Shown here piece after piece: positions 32,969-44,640 of a stretch of 64,000 nucleotides of DNA. Position numbers and translations under genes: made by a program. The notes under the pieces are model-generated. The model was not told the DNA's origin. It worked only from the letters and a program-made list of their open reading frames with translations, and searched no databases. The DNA comes from Larimichthys crocea (taxonomy: Eukaryota > Chordata > Actinopteri > Sciaenidae): positions 15,731,803 through 15,795,802 of the forward strand of contig NC_040027.1 of NCBI RefSeq assembly GCF_000972845.2. The letters run 5' to 3'. Every line of letters starts with the position of its first letter. Within the stretch, counting starts at the first letter, position 1.

Positions 32969-32974
32969 AATAAA
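32969..32974 (+). promoter_or_regulatory. Candidate polyadenylation signal for hapln4
   Basis: AATAAA about 880 nt after the stop, followed within 40-50 nt by a GT/T-rich stretch (tgtgtgcagtgttttttt), the usual downstream element. Implies a 3'UTR of roughly 0.9 kb. Confidence 0.55.
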
Positions 32975-35900
32975 AGTCTTGAAATAGTTGATTTGAACAA
33001 CATGTGTGCAGTGTTTTTTTTAATATATATATGTATATCAAAAGATCTACAGATGGATGACAAATTAAAAGAAAAAAAACCCTGATTACATGAGTGGAGA
33101 AATATAACTAATGTGCTTTTATTTAAAGCACAGTTCACACGGCCACACGTCACCATCTGGAGCAATTTAAAGTTAAGATTCTAGATAGTAAAGATCAGGA
33201 GATCAACCCACTGATGCTGAGTTTAATGCACAACCCACTCCTACCTAATGAGGCACCCCGTGTATCATCCTCCAGTGTTTATGCAGAGGATATACATTGA
33301 AACAAGAGTCTACATCAGGAATACTCAACTTGCTTTGCCTGGGGGCCACTTTTACATAGTTTTAGAAGGCTGGAGGTGAAGTTAATAACTAAATATCAAT
33401 AATATTTACTGGATAAAATGAATATCTGGATCATTGATGTGACAGAATAAGACAACGTAATCTTTTCTTTTGTTGAGGTGCTAACATTTGCAAATTAGCA
33501 CCTAACACAAAGAACAGCTGAGGCTGAATGCATTATTTTCACCACGCTCAGAAATTCATCATTTGGGGACCATGAATGTCCCCAAAATCCCATGGCAATC
33601 CATCCAGTAGTTTCAGTCTGGATCAAAATGTTGGGCCTACAGACAGACATTGCCATCTATGAAGCCAAACTGCTAGTGTCACACACAAAATAACATTTCA
33701 TCAACTGAGACTCAAAGCTTTGTGACACTTATATTAACAGTTGTATTTAAATTGTGTGAGTAGAAATCAGAGTTGGTCAGTGATGAATGTTGCAGTCTGG
33801 AGTTTATGTGCGTCGCTCAGTGTTCGAGTGTTTGCCAGTAAGATAAACTGCTGAGCAGTGAACCTAACTCTCTGAGTGGGAGCATATTGGTGTCGCGCCA
33901 ACACACCAGAACAAACCGTGTCATCGTCATAGCAACTGCCGACTGCGTAATTAAAGTCAAGTCCATTGCGCGTCCAACATCACAAAATAATTGCTGCGAG
34001 TGACAAATTCGAGCTCTAAAAAAAAAAACAACTTCAAGCTGCATGTTGACAGCTCTGTGATTTTCCAAAGGGAAAGAGAGGCTCTAAAATGACCCCACTG
34101 ATCAAAGTTGATGATTTTAATGATTCGCTGAGTACTCTCACAGCCCCATTAGTCTGTGCTACTGTGTGAATTTAGAGTCACATCCACTAAATTAATAAGC
34201 ACAAGTCCTGCTTGATGCACTTCGACATTTATAATTCATGGAGGATTATGTATTGCACATTTCAGTACTGAAGCAATTTAGATGATTTTTATGTGCTCAG
34301 GATTGTGATGGTAACCCATTTGAAATCCACTTTGCATGGTATTTAGTGGCTAACTCCATCTTATGTAAGAGCGAGGTCATCATAAATAGCAGCCACTACT
34401 TCAGAATTTGACTGCCAGCGGCATGGCAAGCAGAAGTGACAGATCTGTATGGAGTATTCTTTTGTAATAGTAGCTACATATTGGACCCAAAAAAAAAAAA
34501 AACCACTAGATATTGCACAGATGGTGAGATAAACAGACTAGTCAGCAGAAAATCTTTGTGAGGCGGAACATTAGAGAGTTACTGGCCTTGATTACAGCTT
34601 CTTCACATTCACTTTATTCAGCGACAAGAGAAACATTCGATGTTAGGACAGGCAGGTAGAAAGACAGAGGCACTGCTGACAAGTGATCGAGCCCTTTAAA
34701 CTAGATTGCTCAGAAGATGACAGGGCTGTCTTCTTTTCATCAGGCCTCCTCATCGTCTTTTCTTTCAAGCATGAAATGAAATTAGATGACCCTTATAACA
34801 AAGGGTACCGTCACACAGTAAACACAAAGAGATGGGATTGAGCTGGCTTTCACGGGGCGCTCATTTATCAGTTTATCAGCAGGTCAGGACCACAGAAGAG
34901 GCCGGAGAGAGGAGGATGGTTAAGTCACAAAAAAGTGACAGGAGAAGTAAAATGATAGGATAAATAAATCGTAGTCAGATATATTAAAACACATGATCAG
35001 GCAGACTGACCTCTCCCCGATTCTCTCACCTGTTTTCACGAATGACACCTTTGCCATCCTCAAGGACGTTATTACAGGAGATAATTTGACTCATAACAGG
35101 AAAACTGTGTTCCAGGTGTTATACTGTACCATAAATCATGAACTGATAGTGAGCACAAGGACATAGATTGAAACTGAGATCATGGACACTTAATCAATGT
35201 CTTTTTGTGTCATCGCTGTCAGCGGCAGTGTCACACAGCTGTCAATCCTCACATCAATAAAATGAGCACCATCGTCAGCGACAACTCTGACTTTGGTCAC
35301 AGACTTTGTTCTCCTCTCCCATAGGAGGCGCTACAGGAGTCCATGATCAGCATGTGCAGGAGCAGCTTCTTCCCCCTCAAATGTTGCCTTGCTGAACCTC
35401 TGAACCTCGGTCACCTACCCACACATATTTATACTACTGTTTGTATATGATCCATAGTGCATCAGGGATGTCACTGTTACCAAAAATCAAGTTTGAACTA
35501 ATTTCAATGAACTCAAATGCCACCTCTCGCCCAAATAATCTCAAAACACAGCACGACTGCATGATGCCAAACAGTAAAACACACATTCACTCTTACCGCA
35601 CCGATGGGCAGCATATCCACATATCCTTGCAAATAAATCTTTCTCTCTTTACGAGCTTCTGGCAAGGGTTGTACACTCAACGTTGCTCCACTTGTCTTGG
35701 TGCCTCCACAGGTGAGTCTGCAGATTTGTCGTCATTGTAGAGTAAGACAGCTGCTATCTACAAAGTCAACAAACAGCTCTGTTAGGTCCTTTGCTTTTTA
35801 TCGACGGTGTAGAACCCAAAATACTTTGTTGTCGTGATCAGGATGGCTTTGCTGGATAGTTTCCTCCATTTTTTCATTGCAAACAACATAACATTAGTAG

Positions 35901-36296
35901 CTTAGTTTACTGAAAGGTCAATAGGGCATGCAGTAGGTCGAGCTGATAGTGGAGCACCCTCTACAGGATCACATGGCAAACTACTTCAAACTGTCATGCA
36001 GGTCATTCCTGTTTGAATATTAACCATGTTTGGACGCATGTTCATATTTCAAATAAAAAGTGACAGCCTTATAGTGTATGCATGATATTCATACCATAGC
36101 TCCAGCTGTTTATTCTGTATATAATGTATAAAGGGTAAATTTAATGCACTATGTTGTATTCAGAGAATGATTTCAATCATCAGTCATTGTTTGTTTGTGA
36201 AATTTTTAGTGTGACAGGAGACCCAAATCCAACTTTGCAACACGCCAAGTGTATTTTGTCACATATTAGATTTACTGGGAAAATTAAAGCGACCTA
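32975..36296 (+). other. Intergenic stretch downstream of hapln4
   Basis: AT-leaning DNA with one family D copy (33490-33680). No exon or RNA gene recognised; ORFs of up to about 99 codons here lack motifs. Confidence 0.5.
33490..33680 (-). mobile_element. Family D repeat, inverted and internally deleted copy
   Basis: Reads AACACAAAGAACAGCTGAGG, GGGGACCATGAATGTCCCC, TGGCAATCCATCCAGTAG and ACAGACATTGCCATCTATG, the complement orientation of the repeat at 16035-16690. The central part of the consensus is missing. Confidence 0.7.
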
Positions 36297-36985
36297 ATGG
36301 TCCAGTGTGTAAGATTTAAGAGACTTTATTTGCAGAATATGTGTCATGATAACACAGGAACTGACCCAAAATGCAGGCTCAGACAAAGGTTGGCAAGAGT
36401 AGGGGATTTATTCGTGACGTGGGAAGAAAGGGGAAGGAGAGGGTCCGATATGGTGATGATGATGGTGGTGGTGGACCTGAGCACAAGAGGATCAGAGGTC
36501 AGAAACGGGCTAGGAAACCAACAGAAGACACAAAGAGCAATAGTTAAGAAGGTCCGAACGTAGACTGCCACAGTAGCTGAGCACACAATTTGACACGGCA
36601 TGGGAGAAAGGAAGGCCAGGGTTTATATGCAGTAAAGGTGATTAATTGATGGACGGCAGGTGTGCTTCATCTGTGATTATCCAGGAGGGACTAGGGAAAT
36701 GTGCCACACCCACAACACACAAATACAGAGACTAACAAGGAGAGACTGACAAGTAAACACAAGAAACACAAGGATGGGGAAACAAGGGGGAACACAGGGA
36801 GTCAACAGTCACGACTGCCATTGTGAGAATATGGCACATACATAATAAACATAACTATGTTTTCATTAGTGTTTAAACACCTGGAAATAATAATACAGTA
36901 ATCCAGAACAGACAAGCTAAACACAGACCCTAGAAAGAGTCGTATGTGGAGTTTTTTTTCATGTTTTTGTGGCCACAGAAAAGGT
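36297..36985 (+). mobile_element. MITE family A copy split by a 484-bp insertion
   Basis: The left end has TGGTCCAGTGTGTAAGATTT (36298). After the insertion the element resumes with ATAACTATGTTTTCATTAGT and CAGAACAGACAAGC. The right terminal repeat is not recognisable, so the 3' limit is approximate. Confidence 0.65.
36342..36825 (+). mobile_element. Inserted element with 8-bp target duplication
   Basis: Flanked by the direct repeat AGAATATG at 36334-36341 and 36826-36833. The body begins TGTCATGATAACACAGG and ends CACGACTGCCATTGTG, interrupting the MITE. An 8-bp duplication suits hAT-type insertion; the body resembles a frequent teleost repeat ('aactgacccaaaatgcaggctcagac'). It carries no intact protein. 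Confidence 0.65.
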
Positions 36986-39473
36986 AAGGAGATCTTAAGA
37001 TGTTCATCTCAAACCAGAAAGATGAGCGCTGCTGTTGGTGGTTTTGAACCGGAGAAGGTAAACTTCATTCAACTTTATTCAACTAAAAGTGTTTCAGCTC
37101 ATGCCTTTGTCACGTGTAAAAAGTACTCTATATACTAATTTACACAAAACATGTCCCAACAACAGCATCCAACATGTTAATCGCATCATTCAGAAATCAT
37201 ACCTGTGTTTCTACCTGCCCTCACTTTTTTCCCCCCTCCATGTTGGCATCACTCTGTAACATATTTCATAGTTAATCAAATTATACGGCAAGATAATCCA
37301 CACAATCTCATGTATTGCACCAAAATGAAATATACAGACTTACGACTATTAAACAAACACAGTTTGTAAGAAAACATCTGAGATTTGTCTCCTTGTGTTT
37401 GTCTGTGTGTGCGTCTAAATGCTTCCCGCTTGGAAAGCAATTACTTCAGAATGCAACCTCATTTGCAGTGATTCACCGTTTTCTGTGACTTGAAAATGTA
37501 GACTGGTGCAGAGCAATAGTCTTGTCCCAGAAAATGTTAAGAAGCTAGATCCCGTCTCCTTCTTCTGTATTTTAAGATGTTGTCTTGTTTTTCCCAACAT
37601 ACATTAAGCAACAGACACGTTTACATGTAACCAATGCCACTAGTGCCAAAAGTAATATATAAAATAATACAAATATGTATTGCAAATATTGTATGGATCC
37701 ATAGCCTATATATGTTTTAATAAAGAATGTCCTCATTACTACCAGGAGACTGCGTCTTCTCTGCTAATGTCTAAGCACATGATTCATTTGTTGACTGTGT
37801 ACTTTGCATCCAAAGATTGGGCCAATGCAACGCTTTGAAATTATCCCCAAAGGAATTAAGTATTACTTTGCATCAGACCTCAACATTGTTATGATTGAAC
37901 ACACAAACAGACGCCATATCCCTACAACATTAGCCCATGGGAAATAGCTTCTGAAATTACCCCCATCTCCCTAAACAATCTCCCTTAATGCCTCATGCAT
38001 TCTGTGTGTAATTCAGCTCGGACCATGTTGCTGCTGATACATATTATGCATTGAAAGCAGTTGGTTTGTGGAGATAGGTAATTGGCTAAATTGTGAGAGG
38101 TTTCCCCAAGAGAGCGGGGCATATTAAACAGGCAGCAGCGTTGAGTTAATTGAATGTGTTAACCATCTAACAGAGTGCACTGTGGCTAATGAATGGGAGA
38201 GTGTACCCTGTCATCTATAGATGCCTCTAAAAGAAAAGTGTGCTTTAGTTTCAACACAGTCCAGCCTCCAGCTTCCCATTAGCTCTTCTGTTTGGTAGCG
38301 GGCTGTCACACACGCATCAGGAGAGGGAGTCGCACTGGTTTACAACAACCTCAGATTTGGTCGGAAGAGAATAGTGGGAGGTTAATGAAACAGTTTGAAC
38401 CATTTGTGTGAAAATGAGGTTGTGAATGTGTGTGTGTGTGTGTGTAGGTATATGTGTGTGTGTGTGTGTCTGTTAGGAAGAGATGAAGGAAAAGCTCGCA
38501 GCCTCAGCAGAAACACAAAGTCACAGGAAAGCCAGGGAAGGCAGCAGAGAGAATAAGATGTGTGGAAGAGAGATAGGTGGGAGAAAAGGGGGTTTGAGGG
38601 AATAAAGTGAAGGCAGAAAGATAAGAGGAAAGTGGGGGAGGTGGGTGGGTGGTAGAAAAACATCTGGAATGTAGACTGCTAGGGAATGTGGGAAGACTCA
38701 AGGGTATCTTTCCCTGCACCGGCATGCAGAAATTGGATGGTCAGTGAGCTATTGTGGTCCAGAAGCACACGAACTGCTGAACCTTATCTCACCTCGGTCA
38801 CAAAACCCAGTCCCATAACACATACAATTCACTTCATGGCCTGTGTGCACTTTCATCTTTTTAAGGAACTTTGAGTGACTTCCCCTGAGGAAGCCGGCGT
38901 AAAGAGTGCAAACTTATGACCTTAAAGACTGTCTGTGTTATTGTGTTGATATGGTAACACTGCCTGTTTAGCGGCTATCTCACATACTCTACTGATTTAA
39001 TATTTCATAAGCTCGTTAGACTGACCACAGTGCACTGCACTTTGCTTTGAAGATAACCTCAATGTCCAGAGAACAGTTGGTCGACTAGTCTAGAAATGTT
39101 GAGGGTAAAATAAAATAAGTGTATTCGTCTTTCTCCTTCTGAAGTGTGAAAATCCAGCTGTGAAGAGGTAGAGTGTCGATACCACAGTGGAAATTTACTA
39201 CCAGTAAAGTCCTGCATTTAAATTTGTACAGATGTTTTATCGTAAAGTTCTCTGTTGTTATGCTATGTTATACTATATTACAACATTGGATTACTGTTAC
39301 TGCTTCATTTCGGTACATTAGCGATGTGAAAATGAGAAAACGCTGTTTTAGTTTCATGATTTTTCGAATTATTATAGTTGGATAATTAACAAATAACTAG
39401 AACAGCGTTTGATGTATATTGGGCACTTTTTTGTGGTGTGGTGGCCCTTTGTTTGCATGATTATATTATATGC
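36986..39473 (+). other. Intergenic stretch, nothing recognised
   Basis: Contains the TG tract at 38427 and a purine-rich stretch about 38540-38650. No exon, RNA gene or identifiable repeat. Confidence 0.5.
38427..38469 (+). repeat. (TG)n microsatellite, interrupted
   Basis: Two TG runs separated by AGGTATA. Confidence 0.9.
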
Positions 39474-39648
39474 AGTGGTGTAAAGTAACTAAATTTACTA
39501 AAGTACTAGTTTTAAATACAATTTTGACTTGTGCGTTTTTATTTTGTGTCTGCTTCACTTTATTTCAGAGGAAAATACTGTACTTTTTACTCCACTACAT
39601 TTATATGAAAGATAAAACTACAGGTGCTGGCACGTTGTTAAGATTAAA

Positions 39649-39832
39649 TCAGTGGTTCCCAACCTTTTTGGTAACGCCTTACAAACATTTTGATTTCATA
39701 TGGTTTCATTTAAATAGCTTTTAGAGGAACAAGGAACAAATGTTTCGAATGAATATAAAAGTAGCAGACCTTTGTTTTTTCTTCTTCCCATTAATCATTT
39801 CACGACCCCTCAGATTCCTCTTGCAGGAGCCC
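39649..39832 (+). mobile_element. Repeat nested inside family F
   Basis: Begins CAGTGGTTCCCAACCTTTTT and has TTTCACGACCCCTCAGATTC near its end, a combination I recognise from a separate teleost interspersed repeat. Confidence 0.55.
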
Positions 39833-39965
39833 ATACATAGTTTATGTATAGCAGGTAACTGTATATAAAGTAGCTGATAATAGCTCCACCATAGCTAGAA
39901 CAGTAAAATGGTAAATAGCTACATTTATATAGCACTTTTATCCGAAAAGGTTTTTGCCACTTATT

Positions 39966-40002
39966 CACACACACGCACGCACACACACACACGCACGCAC
40001 AC

Positions 40003-40044
<42 letters not shown>
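39966..40044 (+). repeat. (CA)n / (GCAC)n compound microsatellite
   Basis: About 79 bp of alternating AC with periodic GCAC units. Confidence 0.97.
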
Positions 40045-40046
<2 letters not shown>

Positions 40047-40454
40047 GCTCTCTACAGCCAATGCTACTTACAGATTGTTAATATGTCAACTACTCGGGCC
40101 ATTTTACTGCAGAATAAGTACTTTTACTTTTAATTCGTTAAGTACATTACATTTGCTTAAGTAGGATTTTAAATGCAAGACATTTACTTGTGCAGTATTT
40201 CTACATCAATGCTGAATTTACTGAAGTAAAGGAACTGAATACTTCCACTGCTGGTTATAATTTTGTTCCTAATTTTTCACCACTGCACCAGTATTTCTTG
40301 TCACCGTGTGGGCTGGGTACTTTTATGTGCATGACAAAATAGATAATAGATATAACATATAAATATGTTTTCTGCAAATGAACTCCTAATAGCTACTGCT
40401 AATAAGTGCTAATGGCTGTCAGATGAATGCAGCGGAGTGAAAAGTACAATAATT

Positions 40455-40640
40455 AAAGCAACATTATGTATCTTCTCTATCATAAGATGACAGCTTTTAA
40501 ATCATTTTGATGCCGCACTGACATGTCATCAGATGAACGATATCTCTGTCATTCCTGCTCCAAGTAGGATCACCCATGAGAAGTAGGTAAAGCTTTCCAC
40601 AATCACCATCGGCTGTTTCGCTGAATTTGGTGAAGCACTT
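40455..40640 (+). mobile_element. Left-end copy of family B transposon
   Basis: AAAGCAACATTATGTA matches the left terminus at 14103. ATCATTTTGATGCCGCACTGAC and ATCTCTGTCATTCCTGCTCC match the following sequence. The right limit is unclear. Confidence 0.6.
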
Positions 40641-41345
40641 TTTGAGAGAGCACCAGGGGGGTGTTAGTGGAAGAGGAGGGTTTTAGACGGGCAAATGTTG
40701 ACGTAGAGCGGATCTGATGTCCTGTCAATACTGGTGCTGGGCAATTGGACAACATAACCAGACTAAGTAGTCTCTGTATATAATGGTAATGAAAGACAGA
40801 CTTCTTGCTGTTTTTTTTTAGCCTTTTATATCACAAACCTCATGCCAGCGACTAAAAGCCAGTCACAGATTTAATTTTGTCTGGCCATCTCTTGCTTTCT
40901 TTTCTCAGCTTCCTCCATCAATCTTATTCTTTTCAACTCTACCATTATGTCCTTACACTTTTCACCATAAGTAATAATCATAATCATAACAAATGCCCGT
41001 CTACAGCTTTACCAAAGTGGCATTGCGCTCTGAAAATGGGGGCGCTAAATCAAAAATATCCATATTTCTGCGCAATGCTGATTTAATATATAAGTTTTAT
41101 AAAACGTAAAGCACTTTAGAACTGTACAATACTTGATTAGATGTACTTTAAATGCACCACAGTTGAGGGATGTGCTAGAAGCTGCTTAATAAAGTCAGAT
41201 TTCCAGATTGTCAGATGGGGTCATGCAACAAAACGCTTCACAATGTACACACAGCTGGCAGAGCAGAATGTGAGGGTGACGATGTATGAAAGACCTGGCT
41301 CGGGCTGATGTTTTTGCTGGCTTTGCTTCTCAGGTCTGACTCATG

Positions 41346-41375
41346 CACACACACACACACAGTACACACACACAA
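41346..41375 (+). repeat. (CA)n microsatellite
   Basis: Short CA runs interrupted by GTAC. Confidence 0.85.
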
Positions 41376-41379
41376 ATGA

Positions 41380-41560
41380 CTGTAAAAGAAGCTGTTAGTG
41401 AGCCGAGGCGCCGCCATCTGCAGCCATCATTAGGTCAGGAGCGAATGCAGATTCATGGGTAAAGCTATTGAACAACCTGGCTGCAATAAAGATGAGGGAG
41501 ATAAACGGCCTTAAGATGCATATTAATCTTTTTTTGATTTGGATAAGCGGCTTGGTGTGC
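41380..41560 (+). other. Possible conserved noncoding element
   Basis: Complex, non-repetitive sequence (CAGCCATCATTAGGTCAGGA, AGATTCATGGGTAAAGC) with homeodomain-like ATTA cores stands out from the repeat-rich surroundings. This is pattern impression only; no conservation was measured. Confidence 0.15.
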
Positions 41561-42383
41561 GTGTGTGGAGACAAGAGAGGAAAAAAAACAAAAAACTAGT
41601 GTGCTTTAGCCTGCAGCCTTTTATGTTTATATGTGAGATAAAGACAGACGGTAATTCTGGAAGGAAAAGAGGCAGAGCGGCTTCCAGTTTGAGTAAGAGA
41701 CTGTCAGGACTTAGATGATGCTAAACCCCTTGTTGCTATTCATAATCTTCTTGAACTTTGGCAGCGTCATTAGGAGATAATGCTGGATAATACCAGAGAT
41801 CCCCATCGATTCGCCATGCCTGCCAGATGAGCCTGATATCGACCCAAGAACAAGGTTATGATGAGCAGTCTTTTCATGCCTCTAATTTATCTGCTCATCT
41901 CAAAACAAAGTTACAGGAATCAGGACAAATCTGGAGCATAAATAGTACGTTTTAAGCCTTTGCATTGGTTATAATGAGCAAGCTTTGCGAGAAAGATATT
42001 CGAGTATGCTTATATAAGCCTCATGGACACACCACTTAGAGTGCATGCTGGTCCTCGGGGACATAATGTCACTGATTGTTTAGAGTGCCGCTCCATGCTG
42101 CAAAGTAAGGTGTAGGAGAGCTGAAGGTCATGTTCATCTGTGAATTTAAGAGAAACCCGTTAAGCAACCTTAATGAGCGCTGTCCTTGGGACTCACCGAG
42201 CGAAAACATCACTCAGCCAGCCAGAACAGAGGACGAGTATGTAAAAGAGATGCTATATTCAGTGTGATTGATTGTCGTCAGAAAACAGAAACCCGGCAGT
42301 GTGGCTTCCTCCAGTGTTTCGGAATAATAATGAGTCACATATCAAAGGAGATGAGAGGAACAAGAGAGCAAGGCGGGGAAAGG

Positions 42384-42397
42384 GAGAGAGAGAGAGA

Positions 42398-42438
<41 letters not shown>
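42384..42438 (+). repeat. (GA)n microsatellite
   Basis: GA run of about 55 bp with one GG interruption. Confidence 0.97.
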
Positions 42439-42443
<5 letters not shown>

Positions 42444-43283
42444 GTTTTTACAGGAGACAGCGCGGTGAGGCAATGAAACCATCCATTGATAAGAGAGGAC
42501 TCTCATGTTCAGCTCATCAGAGGAAGTACAGGTGGACTGAAGGTCTCCGAGGTTAGACAGTACAACAGTAGGCGTATTCACAAAATGTTTTCTGCCAAAA
42601 CAGTCTCTCTCATTCTTTCTACTTCGCCTAGCACCCTCATCCCTCCCTTCTCTTACCTATTATTCCTCTCCCTTCCTGTGTCCTCCGTCCTCTCCTTCCC
42701 TTCCTCCTACTCTTTTTCACTTGTGCTGCTGAGATTTTTTGCCCTCGGTGACCTCCTCGATTGCTAGAACAATATGCAGCACATTTTGGGAAAAAAAAAA
42801 AAAAGAATTTGTTTTATTGATATCTCGGCAATGGAAAAAAAAATGTTTGTTTTTTTTACCTAAGAGATTTGGAAATACATCTCAGCAAGGTCAGAGAAGC
42901 AAAAAAGAAACAGAAGCTTAGAGCAAAAAACTGAATCGTACAGAGGGGCGTGATGATAGCAAGAGAGGACGGCAGAGAGAAAACAAGAAGTTTTCGCATG
43001 AAGAGTAAGAATCATTTGGAGCACTTAATCATTTCGAGTGGGGAGCCTTCTGGTTGCCTCAGGTTTTAAATTTTCAATCCTAAAACTTTGAAGGTTTTTT
43101 TTTTATTACTTTTTCTATTTTAAAATTGATAGCAGCGTATGTTTTTCTTTTTAAAGATTCAGCCCAGTATCTTTTAGGAACAGTATCTGTCTGTCTAGTG
43201 ATTCATTAAACTGCCACAAAACCTCAACCCGCATCTGACTCATTAACTCTGAGAGCTAAGTGTTATCAAATCAATCACTTATT

Positions 43284-43400
43284 AAAGTTCAACATTTTGG
43301 GAAATACTCTTCTTTGTTTTCTTGCCAAGAGTTTGATTAGAAAATCTAATCTCTGTGCGATCAGTGTGAAGATGGAACAAGGAGATGGTTAGTTTAGCTC
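43284..43400 (+). mobile_element. Family C repeat, left-end fragment
   Basis: AACATTTTGGGAAATACTCT followed by TTTCTTGCCAAGAGTTTGAT matches the start of the common teleost repeat also seen at 11965 and 57525. Confidence 0.65.
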
Positions 43401-43919
43401 AGCTCGCCACAACAAAATCCACAAACAGCACTGCAATGTATCTTGCGGTGTCCACGACTAGATCCTCGATTACAATGACGGCCTCCAGTAGCTGCTTGCT
43501 GCCATATTTCTTCTCTTCTTCTTTTGACATCTGGACAGAAGCCTTCAGAGACAGTCAGTCCCTCCATGGTCTGGTTAACCACTCTTTTCACGGGGGCGGC
43601 CCACTTCTCCTGGCTGCGGCTCTTTAGAGTTTTGCACTTGTACAACACTCTTACAGTCGGCATGGTGACAAACATCCGGAGCTGCTTCTCACTCTCTGCC
43701 TCGGTTGTTGACTCACGACCAGGGACAGATGGATCTTCAGGCTCCGTGTTCACCTTTGGTGTTACCATCGTATCGACAGGGTCCTTGTCCTTCTCTGTAA
43801 TACTGCAATCCTGCTGACTTTTCAGTCACCTTTTCAGTCGTTCTCCTTCTCGAGGGTACTAGATTCTTGTCCAACATATTTGTTTTCTTTCTCGATTCTG
43901 CACTGTTCTCTGTAACCAT
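43394..43919 (-). pseudogene. Interrupted minus-strand reading frame, unknown origin
   Basis: Two overlapping minus-strand frames (43919-43737 and 43768-43394) read as protein-like, with MLDKNLVPSRRRTTEKVTEK, then LRMFVTMPTVRVLYKCKTLK and VNQTMEGLTVSEGFCPDVK. A further frame change would be needed to continue as KYGSKQLLEAVIVIEDLVVD. The frameshifts, lack of introns and repeat-rich setting suggest a decayed retrocopy or transposon coding relic. I do not recognise the family. Confidence 0.3.
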
Positions 43920-44129
43920 TGTTAAGTTTCAGTCATGTTGGTCTGACTAGTCAATAGACTGGAGCATAAAGTCGGGACTCTTGAGTCTCCACTTGTTGCA
44001 AACAATCTTCATAAATATGATATTTATTTATATTTAGAGGTGGTTTGTTAACTTTGAACAGAACCAAGCTACCTATTTCCTCATTTTTAGTCTGTTAGGC
44101 TAAGGTAAACATCTCCAACTACTTATTTA

Positions 44130-44640
44130 CTGTTCAGATCACAGACGTACTATCTGTGGCGTCACCCGCAGGTTTCTGAAGAGCTGCTGTGAAGTTTAGT
44201 GTGTGGTGGCTCTGGCCGCCGCCATCGTGGCAGTCCTGCTTCTGCTGTCTCCTGGCTAATCTAAAAATAGGCAAAGACATGTTTCTTTTTGGTGGAGCTG
44301 AGGTGGGCTGAATGATGTCTGACAAACCATCTGTACCAGCACCGTTTGCCATGTTGTTAATTATACAAAACTTTAAGCCTTAATATAATTTGAAGGTGTG
44401 AGTTACATAAAATATCACCCCAAGTACAGTTCTCATGAACAGGGAAAGTAGCTACAGAGACCAAAACAATTTTTTGTACCAGGCTGTAAACATGATTATT
44501 TCTGCTGTGAAGTTGGACATTTTTTGTGGGGGCTCATGGAGATTGACTTGGTCTGTAGCCAGCCTCAAGTGGCTGTTTGAGGAACTGCAGTTTTTGGCAC
44601 TTTACAGCCACAGAGGTTGCGAATGTGGTATGAATCTTCT
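44130..44640 (+). mobile_element. Teleost interspersed repeat
   Basis: The part 44400-44600 has CAGTTCTCATGAACAGGGAA, TTTTGTACCAGGCTGTAAAC, GGCTCATGGAGATTGAC and CAAGTGGCTGTTTGAGGAAC, a frequent fish repeat. The adjoining 44150-44350 block looks like part of the same or a neighbouring element. Class unassigned. Confidence 0.6.

Larger units (their letters stand above)
39474..40256 (+). mobile_element. Fish DNA-transposon-like repeat (family F)
   Basis: The left end CAGTGGTGTAAAGTAACTAA and right end TGAATACTTCCACTGCTGG are inverted relative to each other. Inside are TGTACTTTTTACTCCACTAC and AAGTACTTTTACTTTTAATT, the well-known 'aagtacttttactttt' teleost repeat. It has been invaded by a second repeat (39649-39832) and a CA tract. 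Confidence 0.7.

Noticed and set aside
42186..42556. Glu/Arg-rich ORFs
   Set aside because: Generated by the GA microsatellite at 42384-42438.
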